Shown piece by piece: positions 13,116 to 22,952 of a DNA stretch of 43,356 nucleotides. This DNA is from a candidate division SR1 bacterium (GTDB lineage: Bacteria; Patescibacteriota; Gracilibacteria; Absconditabacterales; Absconditicoccaceae), in contig BNUE01000002.1 in the NCBI GenBank assembly GCA_025997135.1, positions 1 through 43,356 on the forward strand, written 5' to 3'. Position 1 is the stretch's first letter. Every line of letters starts with the position of its first letter. The position numbers and the translations under genes are program-made. Under the pieces are notes generated by a model. That model saw nothing but the letters and a program-made list of their open reading frames with translations. It did no database searches and was not told the DNA's origin.

Positions 13116-13143
13116 TTGCAATGACTATGAAAACTTGTATAAA
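13116..13143 (+). promoter_or_regulatory. Putative promoter of the FKBP-like gene
   Basis: TTGCAA (13116-13121), 16-nt spacer, TATAAA (13138-13143), 35 nt before the ATG. Divergent from the lipoprotein promoter. Confidence 0.55.
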
Positions 13144-13178
13144 TACGTGATTTTTACTTTTTATCATCAAATAAAAAA

Positions 13179-13712
13179 ATGCAAAAACGTTTATTCGCAG
13201 TGTTTGCTCTGATGGGAATGCTTATTCTAACTGGTTGCTGACCAGCAGTAGAGAATACCACAAACCCAACTACTCAGTCTACACCTGCAATTACTATCGC
13301 AAACGGAGACACTATTCAGATTTCTTATCTATTTTCTTTGCCAGGAAATGTGGAATATGATAGAGGAGAGACAGCCATTGTTGCTGGGGATAATCAACAA
13401 TTATTTTGATACATCTCTTTTCTAAATGCAAAAGTATGAGATACACTTCGCTGAGAGCTCACTCCAGAGGATACAAATCTCTGAGATCAATATGATGTCA
13501 GGGAAAAACAGTCTCTCGCAAAAATATATTTCGATGAATTATGAGTTGTGCCAACTATCGGTGCGAATGTATACTTTAACGGTATATGAACTGGTGAAAT
13601 TATATCTTCAGAAATGATTGATGATTCAAGCTATTATTTGATAGATTTCAATTCTCCAGAAACATATAAAAATCTGACTTATGAGATCACAATACTAGAT
13701 ATCCAGAAGTAA
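13179..13712 (+). CDS. FKBP/SlyD-like peptidyl-prolyl isomerase lipoprotein
   Basis: 177 residues. A lipoprotein signal (LMGMLILTGCG, lipid Cys about 20, the following Gly TGA) anchors a domain that follows the SlyD layout: GDTIQISYLFSLPGNVEYDRGE (FKBP strand), KVGDTLRGELTPEDTNLGD, an insert-in-flap-like stretch, VYFNGIGTGEI, and YLIDFNSPETYKNLTYEITILDI at the end. SlyD-type proteins catalyse prolyl isomerisation and act as chaperones; here it would work outside the membrane. Active-site aromatic residues are only partly conserved, so activity is uncertain. DUF4282 follows after 43 nt. Confidence 0.65.
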
Positions 13713-13755
13713 TCTTATTTTTCCGATGTATTTTATTTCTTTATTTATAATAAAT

Positions 13756-14328
13756 ATGCATAAAAAGGCTGGTTTGGGGAAGTATCTTTTCTCTCTAAAA
13801 CACATTATGGTGGCTCCGAAGCTATTATCTGTGCTTCATACTATTGCACAGGCTTGTATTCTGATCACAGCACTTGTAATCCTAATCGCTGCAGTGAAAA
13901 ATGGGATTATGTATGGCGTATTGGCACTTTTCGGCTGTATTGTGTGAGTACCGATTGCTTCACTTTTTGTTAGAGCTTATTTTGAGCTGATTATGGTACC
14001 ATTTTCTCTGGCAAAAAATGTTCGCAAGATCAAAAAATGACTGTTTGGCTGCGAATGTGATGGCGGATGCTGTGGAGATGAGATGGATATGACTGATTTT
14101 AGTCCTGATATGCTGGAGGCAATCTTCGCTGGAGAGGCTACATTTGCAGAAGAAACTCCATCAGAACCACTAAGAAATCATAAAATCCCTGAGAAGAAAA
14201 AAGAAGTTAAAGAAGTAAAAAAAGAGACAAAAAAAGCTGTCTCTGCCACAAAATCATCTAAAAAAGTTAGCTCAGTTAAAGACGCAAAAGTTGTCAAGAA
14301 ACCAGCAAAAGGTCTCTCTAAAAACTAA
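13756..14328 (+). CDS. DUF4282-like membrane protein with Cys cluster and Lys-rich tail
   Basis: 190 residues. Two membrane helices (about residues 22-70, with MVAPKLLSVLHTIAQ before and RAYFELIMVPFSLAKNVRKI after) match the DUF4282 pattern. Then comes a short cluster GCECDGGCCGDEMD (four cysteines, metal-binding possible), an acidic segment, and a 60-residue Lys/Ala/Ser/Val-rich tail like those of histone H1-type proteins. An upstream in-frame ATG at 13726 exists, but the one at 13756 gives a better-placed first helix. The function is unknown; the tail could bind nucleic acid or the cell surface. Confidence 0.65.
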
Positions 14329-14348
14329 ATTGCTAGTCGTTAACTATA

Positions 14349-14390
14349 CAAAAAAGCTGATCGATATGTACGGTATGGTCAGCTTTTTTA
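14349..14390. terminator. Bidirectional terminator between DUF4282 and the M23-like gene
   Basis: AAAAAGCTGATC, 14-nt loop, GGTCAGCTTTTTT. A-run on one side and T-run on the other serve the two convergent genes. Confidence 0.8.
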
Positions 14391-14395
14391 TCTTT

Positions 14396-16264
14396 TTAAA
14401 ATTCAGATATAATGGCTAAGGTTTTTGGATTAGGTCAGGTTCTAAAAGGGAAATCCTCTGGAACGGTGTATCATTTAATCTTCGATAGACATTTTAATAC
14501 GTTAGTCTGCCAGTTTATAGGGCTAGAGGCGTAGATTTTTCCATCAGTATTTCAGTATCTGGAGAGCTGGTTTATGGTATGGTATCATCATAGATAATTA
14601 TTATTTAGTGTATGGGCAATTAGTCTAGCTCATTCATACGGACTTCAGTATGCAATTCTATCTCAGCGATCATTATTTCAGACATTTCATATATTATTTG
14701 AGGTAGAGAGATAGTTACCGAGCGTAGATTCTGCAAAAGCGACACAAATAACCATATCTCTATCAATATTCGTATCTTGAACTACAGTATCTCGAAAATT
14801 TATATCTCTATAAATACCTTTTGCATATGAATTTAGGAAGTATTGGCTTCTCTCGTTTACCGTGTTTCACTCAGCGAATTTTAGAGTAGATACATCGATA
14901 GGTCTTACTAGGTTATCACTGAGATATTTTAGTCTATAGTCATTTGGCAGGGTGTTTTCTCGATCAGTGATAACGCTCAAGTCTAATACACTCAGAGGAT
15001 CAATGGCTAGTCAATATCTGAAAACACCAAATGTAAGATTTTCGCCCTCAGATATAAATCCAGCTCATGAAGTTCATGGCTCTCATCAGCTATATCAGAT
15101 AATCTCTCATCTACTAACAATGTCTCAAGGGTGAACTAATATCTGATTTAAATACTGATAAATCGTGACATATCAGTCCTGATGTATGATCATAATCCAG
15201 CTAATACTATCCATATTGTCGAAAACATGATAAACTACGCCATCTCTAGCTGAATGTACAGGTGTTCTTTGCTCTGCTTTGATTTGAATTGCCTCGAAAG
15301 GAAAGCCATTTTGCAATTGAAACTCATCATCATGATAATAACGAGAGATTTCAGTGATTGGATAGAGTGGCCAAGCAAGATCGCTCATAGTAGAGGAGTT
15401 TTTAGCATCAGGCATTCATGAGAGGTTCTCGATCTTACCTGCGATATCTGAGGCTGACTTAAAGTTTTTCTTAACTATTTCATCCAAAAATGCGTGCATT
15501 GATAAATAAACGTCTCTTTTGCTGGCAAATATTTGCTCTATAATTGCTGTATTAGCTTCTTGTTTGTTTTTGTACATTTCGATAAAACTGATTAGATATT
15601 GTTTCTTTTGTTGTAGTTTTTCTAACTCTTCATTGTATGTATATAGAGTAGTCTGTACCTGCTGTTTGAGCTGTCATAACTTGGTAAGTAAACCTAGATT
15701 CTGATTTTCTGAGGTATTTGCCTGTAAAATTATATCCGAAAGTTGCGTGGTTAGTAAAGCTGTGATATCCAGTCATACGAGAGTTTGTGATATATTCTGA
15801 GAATTGAGGAGCAGTTTTATATCGTCTATTTCATTGTTTTCCTGGTTGTAAACTTGTAATTCCATTTTATATAGGAGATTCAAATAGTCAGAAAGATAGT
15901 TTTTTGCGGTTGATGATGAGTTTCTTAGAGATTGAAGCTCTTCAATTAAAGCTTTCATCTGTGTCTGATAAATACTTAGCTTCTGAATTGATGAAGTGAT
16001 AGAGTCTGTAGCAATATTGATACTATTTATTACGCGTACTATTTCATCTCTTGCCTCTCTATATTTCGCATCCAGATTGGGATTTTTGGCTCTTTCAATA
16101 TCGTCAAGTGCAAAAAGCTCTTGGGTAATCTCATCTATTCAATTTTTGAGAGATCTTACCGATTGAAGTGCTAGCTCGCTTTGAGTTAGTGGTTCCGCTT
16201 TGGCTATTGGTAAAAAATATGGGGTGATGAGCATAAAAAGAAAGAAAAGTCTGATTTTTTTCAT
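14396..16264 (-). CDS. Secreted coiled-coil protein with degenerate M23 (LytM) and lysozyme-like domains
   Basis: 622 residues: signal peptide (IRLFFLFMLITPYFLPIAKA), long coiled coil (about 30-300), an M23/LytM-like domain (about 330-450) and a C-terminal lysozyme-like region. In the M23 part, PVHSARDGVVYHVFD, IMIIHQDGYVTIYQYL and GDIVSRGEIIGYSGG keep the fold. The usual catalytic YAHL is YQYL, and the HLHFEVR strand is NLTFGVFR, so zinc ligands are lost. The C-terminal region has VICVAFAESTLG with a candidate catalytic Glu and SNNIGNVGNNDRGD, as in glucosaminidase/transglycosylase folds. The architecture resembles EnvC-type regulators with an added muralytic domain; this role is inferred. 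Confidence 0.75.
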
Positions 16265-16355
16265 CTGTTCAGTTTGAGAAATAAAGTAAGTACTCTTATT
16301 TTAAGCATTTTCTGTAAAAAAGCGAAATTTAAAATAATATAGAGATAGGTTGCGG

Positions 16356-16383
16356 TTGACTTTTCTACTGAAAACTGTATTTA
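16356..16383 (+). promoter_or_regulatory. Putative dut promoter
   Basis: TTGACT (16356-16361), 16-nt spacer, TATTTA (16378-16383), 55 nt before the ATG. A TATATT at 16382-16387 would need a 20-nt spacer. Confidence 0.45.
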
Positions 16384-16438
16384 TATTGCAGGTTTAGGAA
16401 GTTTAAAATAAGTATTTTAGTTTGTTTTAAGGTTTGTG

Positions 16439-16906
16439 ATGTACAATATTATTATTTGTTCTTATGATGCCGCTTTAATTCCGACTCAGGGCAGTGCATG
16501 AGCTGTGTGCTGGGATTTGTGCTGTAGCGAAGATTTTTCAGTGAATGCTGGTCAAATCACTATGGTATGAAGCGGTGTAAAAACCTACCTTCCAGAGGGC
16601 CGGTGAGCTAGAATATATGCTAGAAGTTCTTTACCGACTAAAATGTGACTTATGCTGGCAAATGGAGTAGCGGTAATTGACTCAGATTACAGATGAGAAT
16701 ACCGTTTGCAATTTTATAATCGAACAAATGAAATTGTGCAAATAAAAAAGGGGACTAGACTCGCTCAGATAGAATTCTTTCAGTATTGAAGGCAAAAAGA
16801 ACGGTTAGAACCTGAAATCTTAGTAGATTCAGAAATTTATAAAGTTTTTGCAGAGAAATTCCCTACGGATAGGTGAGAATGAGGTATTTGAAGTACGTGA
16901 TTGTAA
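16439..16906 (+). CDS. dut: Deoxyuridine 5'-triphosphate nucleotidohydrolase (dUTPase)
   Basis: 155 residues, normal for trimeric dUTPase, which hydrolyses dUTP to dUMP. Motif 1 is AGAVCWDLCC, motif 2 GARIYARSSLP, motif 3 GVAVIDSDYRGEY with the catalytic Asp, motif 4 GTRLAQIEF and motif 5 RGEGGIGSTG at the C-terminus, where four of the glycines are TGA. The unusual VCWDL replaces the common AGYDL. The adjacent gene is convergent with only 6 nt between stops. Confidence 0.93.
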
Positions 16907-16912
16907 TTATAA

Positions 16913-17686
16913 TTATAACATAGTTCAATATTTTTTGATGAGTATCTCGAGTGTTTGTGTCAGTTCTGGAAATGATTTTTTAGTCAGATCCTTTAATCTA
17001 TTGATAGATGAATTATGTTTTCCAGCTTTAATTATAGGGGTGATGTTGGTCAGACTTAGTGTTTTTTGATTTTGTCTTATAGCTTTTAGAATTAGAGTAT
17101 CGATATAATTTTGATTGGATGGTGAAGGATTGTATAGACATTCTAGCATGGCTAGCTCTAGATTGGCATAAACAATATTATTTCATTTAATTCTGAGTTT
17201 ATTGGTCTGTTTATGTAGTACTGGAAAGATATTTTTGCCTTTGGATGAATATGTTTTAAAATTCACTTTTTTGTCGAAAATTACAGTCTCTATGGCTTGT
17301 TTCTTACCGTTAAAAACTATAATTTCTTCTGGTATAGTAATATTGGAATAATGAAGCTGAAATTCTAGTGCGGTTAGTCATCATATATATCGATTATTTC
17401 AGCATGAATTATCACAGTGATCTTTGAGTAATGTCCAGTATTGTTGTTCTTCGATAAGTTCATTGTCTGTATCTTTGTTTGGATCTATAATGTAGAGAAT
17501 ATCTTTTTTTAAGCTAATAATGTATCATTTATTTCTGAGTTGATAGGTGAGTTTGTAAATTCTAGATTCACTCAATTTTTCATCAAAACAAGACAATAAA
17601 ATCTCTTTAAACTCTGATAAAAGGATGACAGAGTATTGTTTTTTTTGTAATTTATGGATAATTAAGTCCAAAGCAGAGGTCGACAT
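16913..17686 (-). CDS. AbiEi-like winged-helix protein
   Basis: 257 residues from the ATG at 17684-17686. The N-terminal winged helix (SVILLSEFKEILLSCF, SESRIYKLTYQLRNKGYI, LKKDILYII) is followed by a domain with YIGGLTALEFQLH, IPEEIIVFNG and LELAMLECLYNP...LILKAIRQ...IIKAGKHNSSINRL. This is the pattern of AbiEi, the transcription-factor antitoxin of type IV abortive-infection systems. The AbiEii nucleotidyltransferase toxin is not adjacent, so it may be solitary or a general regulator. An in-frame TTG at 17761 would add 25 residues; I prefer the ATG because a promoter-like TTGATT-16-TAGAAA lies between the two. Confidence 0.6.
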
Positions 17687-17720
17687 TTGCTTTTTTAAGA
17701 TTGATAAAATGCTGATAAAA

Positions 17721-17748
17721 TTTCTAATGATTTGCCTTAAAAAATCAA
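17721..17748 (-). promoter_or_regulatory. Putative promoter of the AbiEi-like gene
   Basis: Minus strand TTGATT (17743-17748), 16-nt spacer, TAGAAA (17721-17726), 34 nt before the preferred ATG. Confidence 0.3.
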
Positions 17749-17794
17749 GTGATTTTTCCAAAAAATTTGAATGATTTTTCTCTTGAAATAGCTT

Positions 17795-18136
17795 ATGCTA
17801 ATCGTACAAGTCTTTGAGTTGGTGTATGTTATTGTTTTATTTTCACTTTCATCTGACGGTATGGTAATTCAGAACTCACTTCTCGATATGCAGAGCATCG
17901 CTATGAGAAATGTAGATTGGGGAGTAGCAAAGGCTAATTTTATAGATATGTGAAATTCTACATATGAAGTAACCGTTGAGGTGAGTAGTCAAAAGTTTCT
18001 AGTGAATGTAGTGAGAAGTTTAGATGATATATTAGCATTTGAAATCATTGCTGTTAAATGATTTATGGAGATTACAATTAAGGTTATTGAATGTCTAAAA
18101 AAATTAGTCCAACACCTGCGAGAGATGTTAGACTAA
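17795..18136 (+). CDS. Hypothetical protein with N-terminal hydrophobic segment
   Basis: 113 residues in one frame with two in-frame TGAs (FIDMGNST and AVKGFMEI). A hydrophobic start (MLIVQVFELVYVIVLFSLSS) could be a signal anchor, followed by a region rich in Val/Ile and a basic end. I recognise no family. It is supported by its position, running divergently from the AbiEi-like gene and ending just before a strong terminator. The coding status is moderately likely. Confidence 0.45.
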
Positions 18137-18157
18137 ACTATATTTACTATCTAGATT

Positions 18158-18179
18158 GCGGGTTTAACCTGCTTTTTTT
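18158..18179 (+). terminator. Terminator after the 113-residue protein
   Basis: GCGGGT-TTA-ACCTGC hairpin with one G-T pair, then seven T. It touches the stop codon of the convergent lipoprotein gene. Confidence 0.75.
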
Positions 18180-18528
18180 AATCGAATTTTATCTTATTTA
18201 ATCCATCACTAATTTGTTGTTGTGCCTGATTTTGTAGATCTTGATTGAGTTTGTCTACTCCAGAATTATACTGATTTTTGGCTTCTGTAAGAGCTTGGTT
18301 TGCGGTTGCTTTCGCCTTATCTTTTAGAATTTCAGCATTATCTTTGACAGTTTCCCATCCATCATTTAAACTATCTTTTCCAGAAGCAAACGCTTTATCT
18401 AATAATTCTTGTTTATCTGCTGGTATCTCAACTGGGATATTTACTGATGGCAGTTTAGGAGAAATATTGATAGTGCAGGCAGTCAAAAAAGGTAATAAAA
18501 GCAGAGAAAAAAGACTGAAATATCTCAT
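18178..18528 (-). CDS. Small helical lipoprotein
   Basis: 116 residues. Signal peptide with lipobox LPFLTAC (Cys18), then a Pro-rich stretch and ~80 residues of Ala/Lys/Gln/Asn-rich helix (DKAKATANQALTEAKNQYN...). This resembles LEA/YtxH-type amphipathic helices. Only four glycines occur, none TGA, too few to interpret. It would sit on the outer face of the membrane. The function is unknown. Confidence 0.7.
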   Translation of the reverse strand: MRYFSLFSLLLLPFLTACTINISPKLPSVNIPVEIPADKQELLDKAFASGKDSLNDGWETVKDNAEILKDKAKATANQALTEAKNQYNSGVDKLNQDLQNQAQQQISDGLNKIKFD

Positions 18529-18551
18529 AATTTAATCGTTAAAATATAAAA

Positions 18552-19463
18552 CTAAATAATGGATGTGATTTTTGTATCTTTCCCCTGTGCAGAAGTATCA
18601 GATCATCCGCCTTTGAGTTGGAATTTCTGAGTTATAGATTTGGCAGATATGCTTCAATCAGTCAAGATTAAATAAGTTCAATCTGTAGTATATGCTAAAA
18701 TAGTGTTTGTATCTGGGAAATATTGTCTCAGTAAAGAGGGGAGTGGTTTGAAATTGGTTCACTCTGGCAATTCTAGAATTGTGTCAAAATTAGCATTTTT
18801 TCTCTTTTTTATCGAGTCTAAAAGCTGGCTTAGAACTTTATTTTCTAAAGATTCACTATGAGATTTTAGTAGCTCAAGTTCTTTGAGTAATTTAGTTATC
18901 TTATCTCATATCTGGGTGCTAGATTTTACATCTAAAATCTGAATTTGACTATTCAAAATATCTTGGTCAGTGTGTAATTTCTCTATTACTTTTGGTCAGG
19001 TGTAAGCTATTATTCTTTTGATCCCTGAGGCTACAGCTTCCTGAGAAATAATTGTAAAGGCTCAGATTTCACGAGTATTAGATACATGTGTCCCTCAGCA
19101 TAATTCCGCAGAAATACAATCTTCATCTCTATGAATGCGGATCAAACGTACACTGTCTCAGTATTTTTCCTCAAAAAATGCCTTTGCACCGAGTTTAGTC
19201 GCCTCATCAAAAGATATCTCAGTGAGAGAAACAGGCAATGCCTCATAAATCCAGTCGTTAATCCAAGTTTCTATCTCTTTTAGTTGCTCATAAGATAAAA
19301 GAGCATCTGTATAAAAATCAAAACGCAAAAAATCGCTATCAACCAGTGATCCTGCCTGCTTTGTATTTGGGAAATATTTGGTCAATGCAGTATGCAAGAG
19401 GTGAGTCGCAGTATGTGCCCTCATCTTCGCATATCTCTGCGGAGAATCGATAACTAATCTCAT
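18552..19463 (-). CDS. alaS: Alanyl-tRNA synthetase C-terminal fragment: editing (SAD) and DHHA1-like domains
   Basis: 303 residues. The start MRLVIDSPQRYAKMRAHTATHLLHTAL matches the editing domain just before its first zinc motif (HTATH near residue 17), and the second, CGGTHVSNTREIGAF, lies near residue 120. A coiled-coil linker (about 165-230) and a DHHA1-like end with LKGGGSDTSAQGKDT follow. This completes the 528-residue fragment encoded on the other strand at 21363-22949. It hydrolyses mischarged Ser/Gly-tRNA-Ala in intact enzymes. It starts 23 nt after the 98-residue membrane protein and is probably co-transcribed with it. The zinc and GGG..AQG motifs are intact, so it is likely functional as a second subunit. 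Confidence 0.9.
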
Positions 19464-19486
19464 AAAATTTAATGTAAATGTTAAAA

Positions 19487-19783
19487 TTATTCAACTATAG
19501 TAGGTGCTAGGTCGACAACTGGTAATTCTACACTTTGACCAGTGATTTCTATAACTTCACCTTCTTCTAATCATTCTAAATTTACTTCTTGTCATTCTGA
19601 ACTTGATCCAGAATCCAGATTGGTATTATTCTCTTGAGTTACGGTAGTTACGGTTGTATCTGGTGTGTCATTATTTGACTGAAAAAAAGATGGAATAGAT
19701 GCGATAAATCAGATAGCAGTCGTGATAATGAAAAATACAACTACGAGTCGAGTAATGATCTTTTGAGTTTTTTTAGTCGCCAT
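19487..19783 (-). CDS. Small single-span membrane protein upstream of alaS C-part
   Basis: 98 residues: short basic N-terminus, one membrane helix (LVVVFFIITTAIGFIASIPSFF), then a Thr/Ser/Asn-rich and acidic external region (EGQEVNLEGLEEGEVIEITG). The TMH Gly and others are TGA. I recognise no family. It heads a two-gene unit with the AlaRS C-terminal fragment. Confidence 0.6.
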
Positions 19784-19819
19784 GAAATTTAAATAAAAAA
19801 AGGAATAAAAGTCAGACTT

Positions 19820-19865
19820 TTTTTATATTTTTTACTCTTGTTTTCAAGCTGAAAAAGAATAAAAA
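19820..19865. promoter_or_regulatory. Divergent promoters sharing overlapping -35 boxes
   Basis: The palindrome CTTGTTTTCAAG supplies TTGTTT on + (19838-19843, 16-nt spacer, TAAAAA 19860-19865, toward the L,D-transpeptidase gene). It also supplies TTGAAA on minus (19842-19847, 16-nt spacer, TAAAAA 19820-19825, toward the 98-residue gene and alaS C-part). The -10 boxes are weak. Confidence 0.35.
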
Positions 19866-19906
19866 TCTGAATAATAATTTTAGATTTAATAATCAAGAAA
19901 TAAATA

Positions 19907-20749
19907 ATGGTAAGTCTCGATAATCCAGAACTATCATTTCAGGATGAAACTTATAGAGAATTATTAACTACAAGGCAAGATCTTGATAGCCTAAAATCAG
20001 ATATTGAGCAAATTCATGAAGTGACCAAAATTTTAAAAGAGAAATGGAGAGATGAGTGGGAAAACTTAGAATCTGGCATAATTAAGCCAAGTCTGGAATC
20101 TTATGCCTTCGCCAGAGAGGGGATTGAGTATTTTAATGATGATATCATATATCCAGTTCCAGCATACGGAAAATTCTTTCCAAGAGAGCGTTATAAATAT
20201 AATCAGAGAAAGAAAAATCCAGTAGAGACATTATCAGTCAAAAATACTAGATATTTCGCAATTTCAGACTATGATGCCTGAACATTTTATGTGATAGATC
20301 GTGAGGATGACCGCGTGATAAGTGCATCGTGGCTACATTTTTCCAAAATCTCTGAAAAAGATATAACTTTTGATAATATTGAGCATAAAACAGGCTGAAA
20401 ATGAAAGTCTAGTATGGGATTTATGCTGACCAGTGATGAATTTCGTACAAACTCTACAAAAAGATGGGAATGACTCTTTCTCGCGGGACTAGAGCCTTGA
20501 ATAAATGATAAAGTCGATCAACGTTATATCGCTATTCATCCAGCTTCTAAGTCTACAGCATGATGCCTAGGTATTAACTGTTCTTTGCAGGGTTGAACTG
20601 ATGTGTTGCCAGCAGAAGTTAAAAATTTAGTATGATGAAGCTTAATCTTTGCTTATTCAGAGACCAATAAGTCTTCCTATCTTAAAAATTCTGCCGTATT
20701 TCAGCCTTATTTTACAAAAAAACCTAGTTCACAATATGGAGCTAGGTAA
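19907..20749 (+). CDS. L,D-transpeptidase-like (YkuD_2 type) protein
   Basis: 280 residues. No clear signal peptide; an N-terminal ~120-residue helical region precedes a catalytic-like region: NTRYFAISDYDAGTFYVIDRED, GGKGKSSMGFML, LFLAGLEPGIND, then RYIAIHPASKSTAGCLGINCSLQGG. The His...Ser-x-Gly-Cys spacing (IHPASKSTAGC) corresponds to the His/Cys active site of murein L,D-transpeptidases, which cross-link peptidoglycan through diaminopimelate. TGA glycines include the one before the catalytic Cys. The absence of an export signal is odd for a wall enzyme. Confidence 0.65.
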
Positions 20750-20763
20750 AATCAGATTTTTTT
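20722..20763 (+). terminator. Terminator overlapping the transpeptidase stop codon
   Basis: ACCTAG, 14-nt loop, CTAGGT, then AAAATCAGA and seven T. The stem contains the first base of the TAA stop. Moderate. Confidence 0.5.
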
Positions 20764-21226
20764 ACTTTTTTTTATAATTTAGATATCCTTGATAGAGCTT
20801 ATTGCCATTACCATCTGGCAATAGTGTGATTGTTCCGTGAATTTTCTCCCAAGTGCCAAAGAAAAAGCATTCTTCATACCAAAACTCACTAAGTGAACCT
20901 TTAGAATAATCTTTGATAATATATACGAGAATCTCGTTCTCAAACCATATATCTTCAAATGTATGCTCTTCACTCTCTACACTATCCGCTTGTCCACTAG
21001 CAATTCTAAAGAAAATTCTATGTGGTTGGATATCTGGGAAATGTTCTACAACTCTTTGAGTAAGTTCAGTAGTTAGATCGAGTCTTACTTCTTGAGAATT
21101 GGTTTCTTGAGCATTAAGCTGTGAGCTACAATGATTGAAGTTGTAAATCGTAGCTATGATGAGGATGATTAATAGAATAGCATATTCAGCTTTTTCTTTT
21201 TTTGTTGATTTTTTATTATTTTTCAT
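20762..21226 (-). CDS. Membrane-anchored hypothetical protein, no TGA codons
   Basis: 154 residues: Lys-rich N-terminus, one hydrophobic helix (YAILLIILIIATIYNF), then an extracytoplasmic domain with a WYEECFFFGTWEKIHGTI stretch and paired cysteines. I recognise no family. Seven or so glycines and no TGA, so it is only weakly informative about origin. It has a near-consensus promoter. Confidence 0.7.
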   Translation of the reverse strand: MKNNKKSTKKEKAEYAILLIILIIATIYNFNHCSSQLNAQETNSQEVRLDLTTELTQRVVEHFPDIQPHRIFFRIASGQADSVESEEHTFEDIWFENEILVYIIKDYSKGSLSEFWYEECFFFGTWEKIHGTITLLPDGNGNKLYQGYLNYKKK

Positions 21227-21263
21227 ATTTAAATCCTTGAGTTATTTTTTTAATTTATTCTTT

Positions 21264-21291
21264 ATTATACTGATTTTTTCTAAAAAGTCAA
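21264..21291 (-). promoter_or_regulatory. Putative promoter of the 154-residue protein
   Basis: Minus strand TTGACT (21286-21291), 16-nt spacer, TATAAT (21264-21269). Near consensus. Confidence 0.65.
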
Positions 21292-21303
21292 TAGATATTT
21301 TGT

Positions 21304-21331
21304 TGCTTTCCCATACCAAAAACATAAAATA
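21304..21331 (+). promoter_or_regulatory. Putative promoter of alaS N-part
   Basis: TTGCTT (21304-21309), 16-nt spacer, TAAAAT (21326-21331), 31 nt before the ATG. Confidence 0.5.
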
Positions 21332-21362
21332 GCGAAAAATTTAAACTTTTCAATTAAAAAAG

Positions 21363-22949
21363 ATGAAAAATCTGACATCAAACCAGTTTCGCCAGTTACG
21401 AACTGATTTCTGGACTTCCAAAAACCATATAAATCTACCTGAAGCGTCTCTTATCGCAGACAAAGACTCGACTGCACTTTTTAATGTAGCTGGAATGCAA
21501 CCTATTATCCCGTATCTCATGGGCAAAGAACACCCGCTAGGTAAAAGACTTTTTAATATCCAGAAATGTATACGTACTGTAGATATAGATGAGGTAGGGG
21601 ATAATTCTCACCTGACATTTTTCGAGATGATGTGAAATTGGTCGCTCTGAGATTATTTCAAAAAAGAAGCGGTTGCTCGATCGCGAGAGTTTCTCACAAA
21701 ATACATTGAAATAGATCCTCGTAAGATCGCTGTTACTGTATTCGCATGAGACCAAAATGCTCCAAAAGACTCAGAAACTGCTGGATACCGGGAAAGTTGC
21801 TTTCAATCGGCTAATATTCCTGCCAAGATCTCCTATCTTCCAGCTGACAATAATTGGCGAAGTCCATGACCTGTCTGACCATGCTGACCAGATACTGAAA
21901 TCTTTTATCGAGTAGGGGAGTCGGAATTTCCATCTGCGGAAAGCAACGTATGAAATGATGAGAACAACTGGATGGAAATCCGAAATAATGTTTTTATGGA
22001 ATATTATAGGGATGAAAACTGAAATCTCACGAGACTTAGTAAACAAAATGTAGATACTGGTATGTGATTTGAGAGAATGTGTAGTGTTATTCAGGGGAAA
22101 TCTTCGGTTTATGACACAGATTTATTTTCGTCTATTATGCAACTTATTCAGAGCAAAACTAGCAAAACTTACTCAGATAATAATAGACGCTTTAGAATTA
22201 TAGCAGATCATGCTAGGACTGCTTGTATGCTAGTTAATGACTGACTTATTCCGTCAAATATCTGAGCTGGATATGTTCTCAGGATGATTATCAGGCGTAT
22301 GACCTACAATATTATGCTTCTCAGAGAACTAAATGAGTCAGAATATCAGCTTTTTATTTCTGATTTTTTGGACATCATTCAGAATCTCAGAAATTTTAAT
22401 AAACTAGAGATTATAAGAGTTGTTACCGATGAAATTAAGCTTTTCCAAAAGACAATACAAAACTGAATGCAAATATTAAATGGACTTCTGAATGAGGCGA
22501 GGAATTTGGTCATATCTGGCTTAGATGCATTCAAATTATATGATACATACGGCTTCCCACTGGAACTCACGAGAGAAATCGCTCTTGAACACTGACTATC
22601 TATCGATGAGACAGGCTTCAAATTAGAACTTGAAAAGGCAAAAGAAAAATCTCGTCAATCTACGAAAGATATGTTCAAAAAGGGGATAGATCGGTCAAAA
22701 TACCTCGAGTGAGTCCCTCAAACAGAGTTTATCTGATATGACTGTCATGACTGTGACGATTCGAAAATTATCAAAGAAATTACCTTAGAAAATGGTCAAA
22801 AAGTGCTGATTTTCGATAAAACTCCATTTTATCCTGAAATGTGAGGTCAGATGTGAGATTTTGGCTCTATAACTCTAGAAAATGGCGAAATAAAAAAGAT
22901 CACAAGCGTACAGAAATTTGCAGGTGTGATCTTACATTTTATAGGATAG
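21363..22949 (+). CDS. alaS: Alanyl-tRNA synthetase N-terminal fragment: catalytic, tRNA-recognition and start of editing domain
   Basis: 528 residues ending at TAG. Class II motif 1 region ([23 protein letters not shown]), [49 protein letters not shown] (motif 2), and the downstream [10 protein letters not shown] and GFERM (motif 3 region) are intact. It continues into the editing beta-barrel ([17 protein letters not shown]) and stops at VILHFIG, where the intact enzyme would run on to the HxxxH zinc motif. That remainder is encoded separately on the minus strand at 18552-19463. About 15-20 linker residues appear lost between the halves. It attaches alanine to tRNA-Ala. Confidence 0.92.
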
Positions 22950-22952
22950 CCT

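Noticed and set aside
17686-17761. TTG start at 17761 for the AbiEi-like gene
   Set aside because: No other gene here needs TTG, and a promoter-like sequence lies between it and the ATG at 17686.
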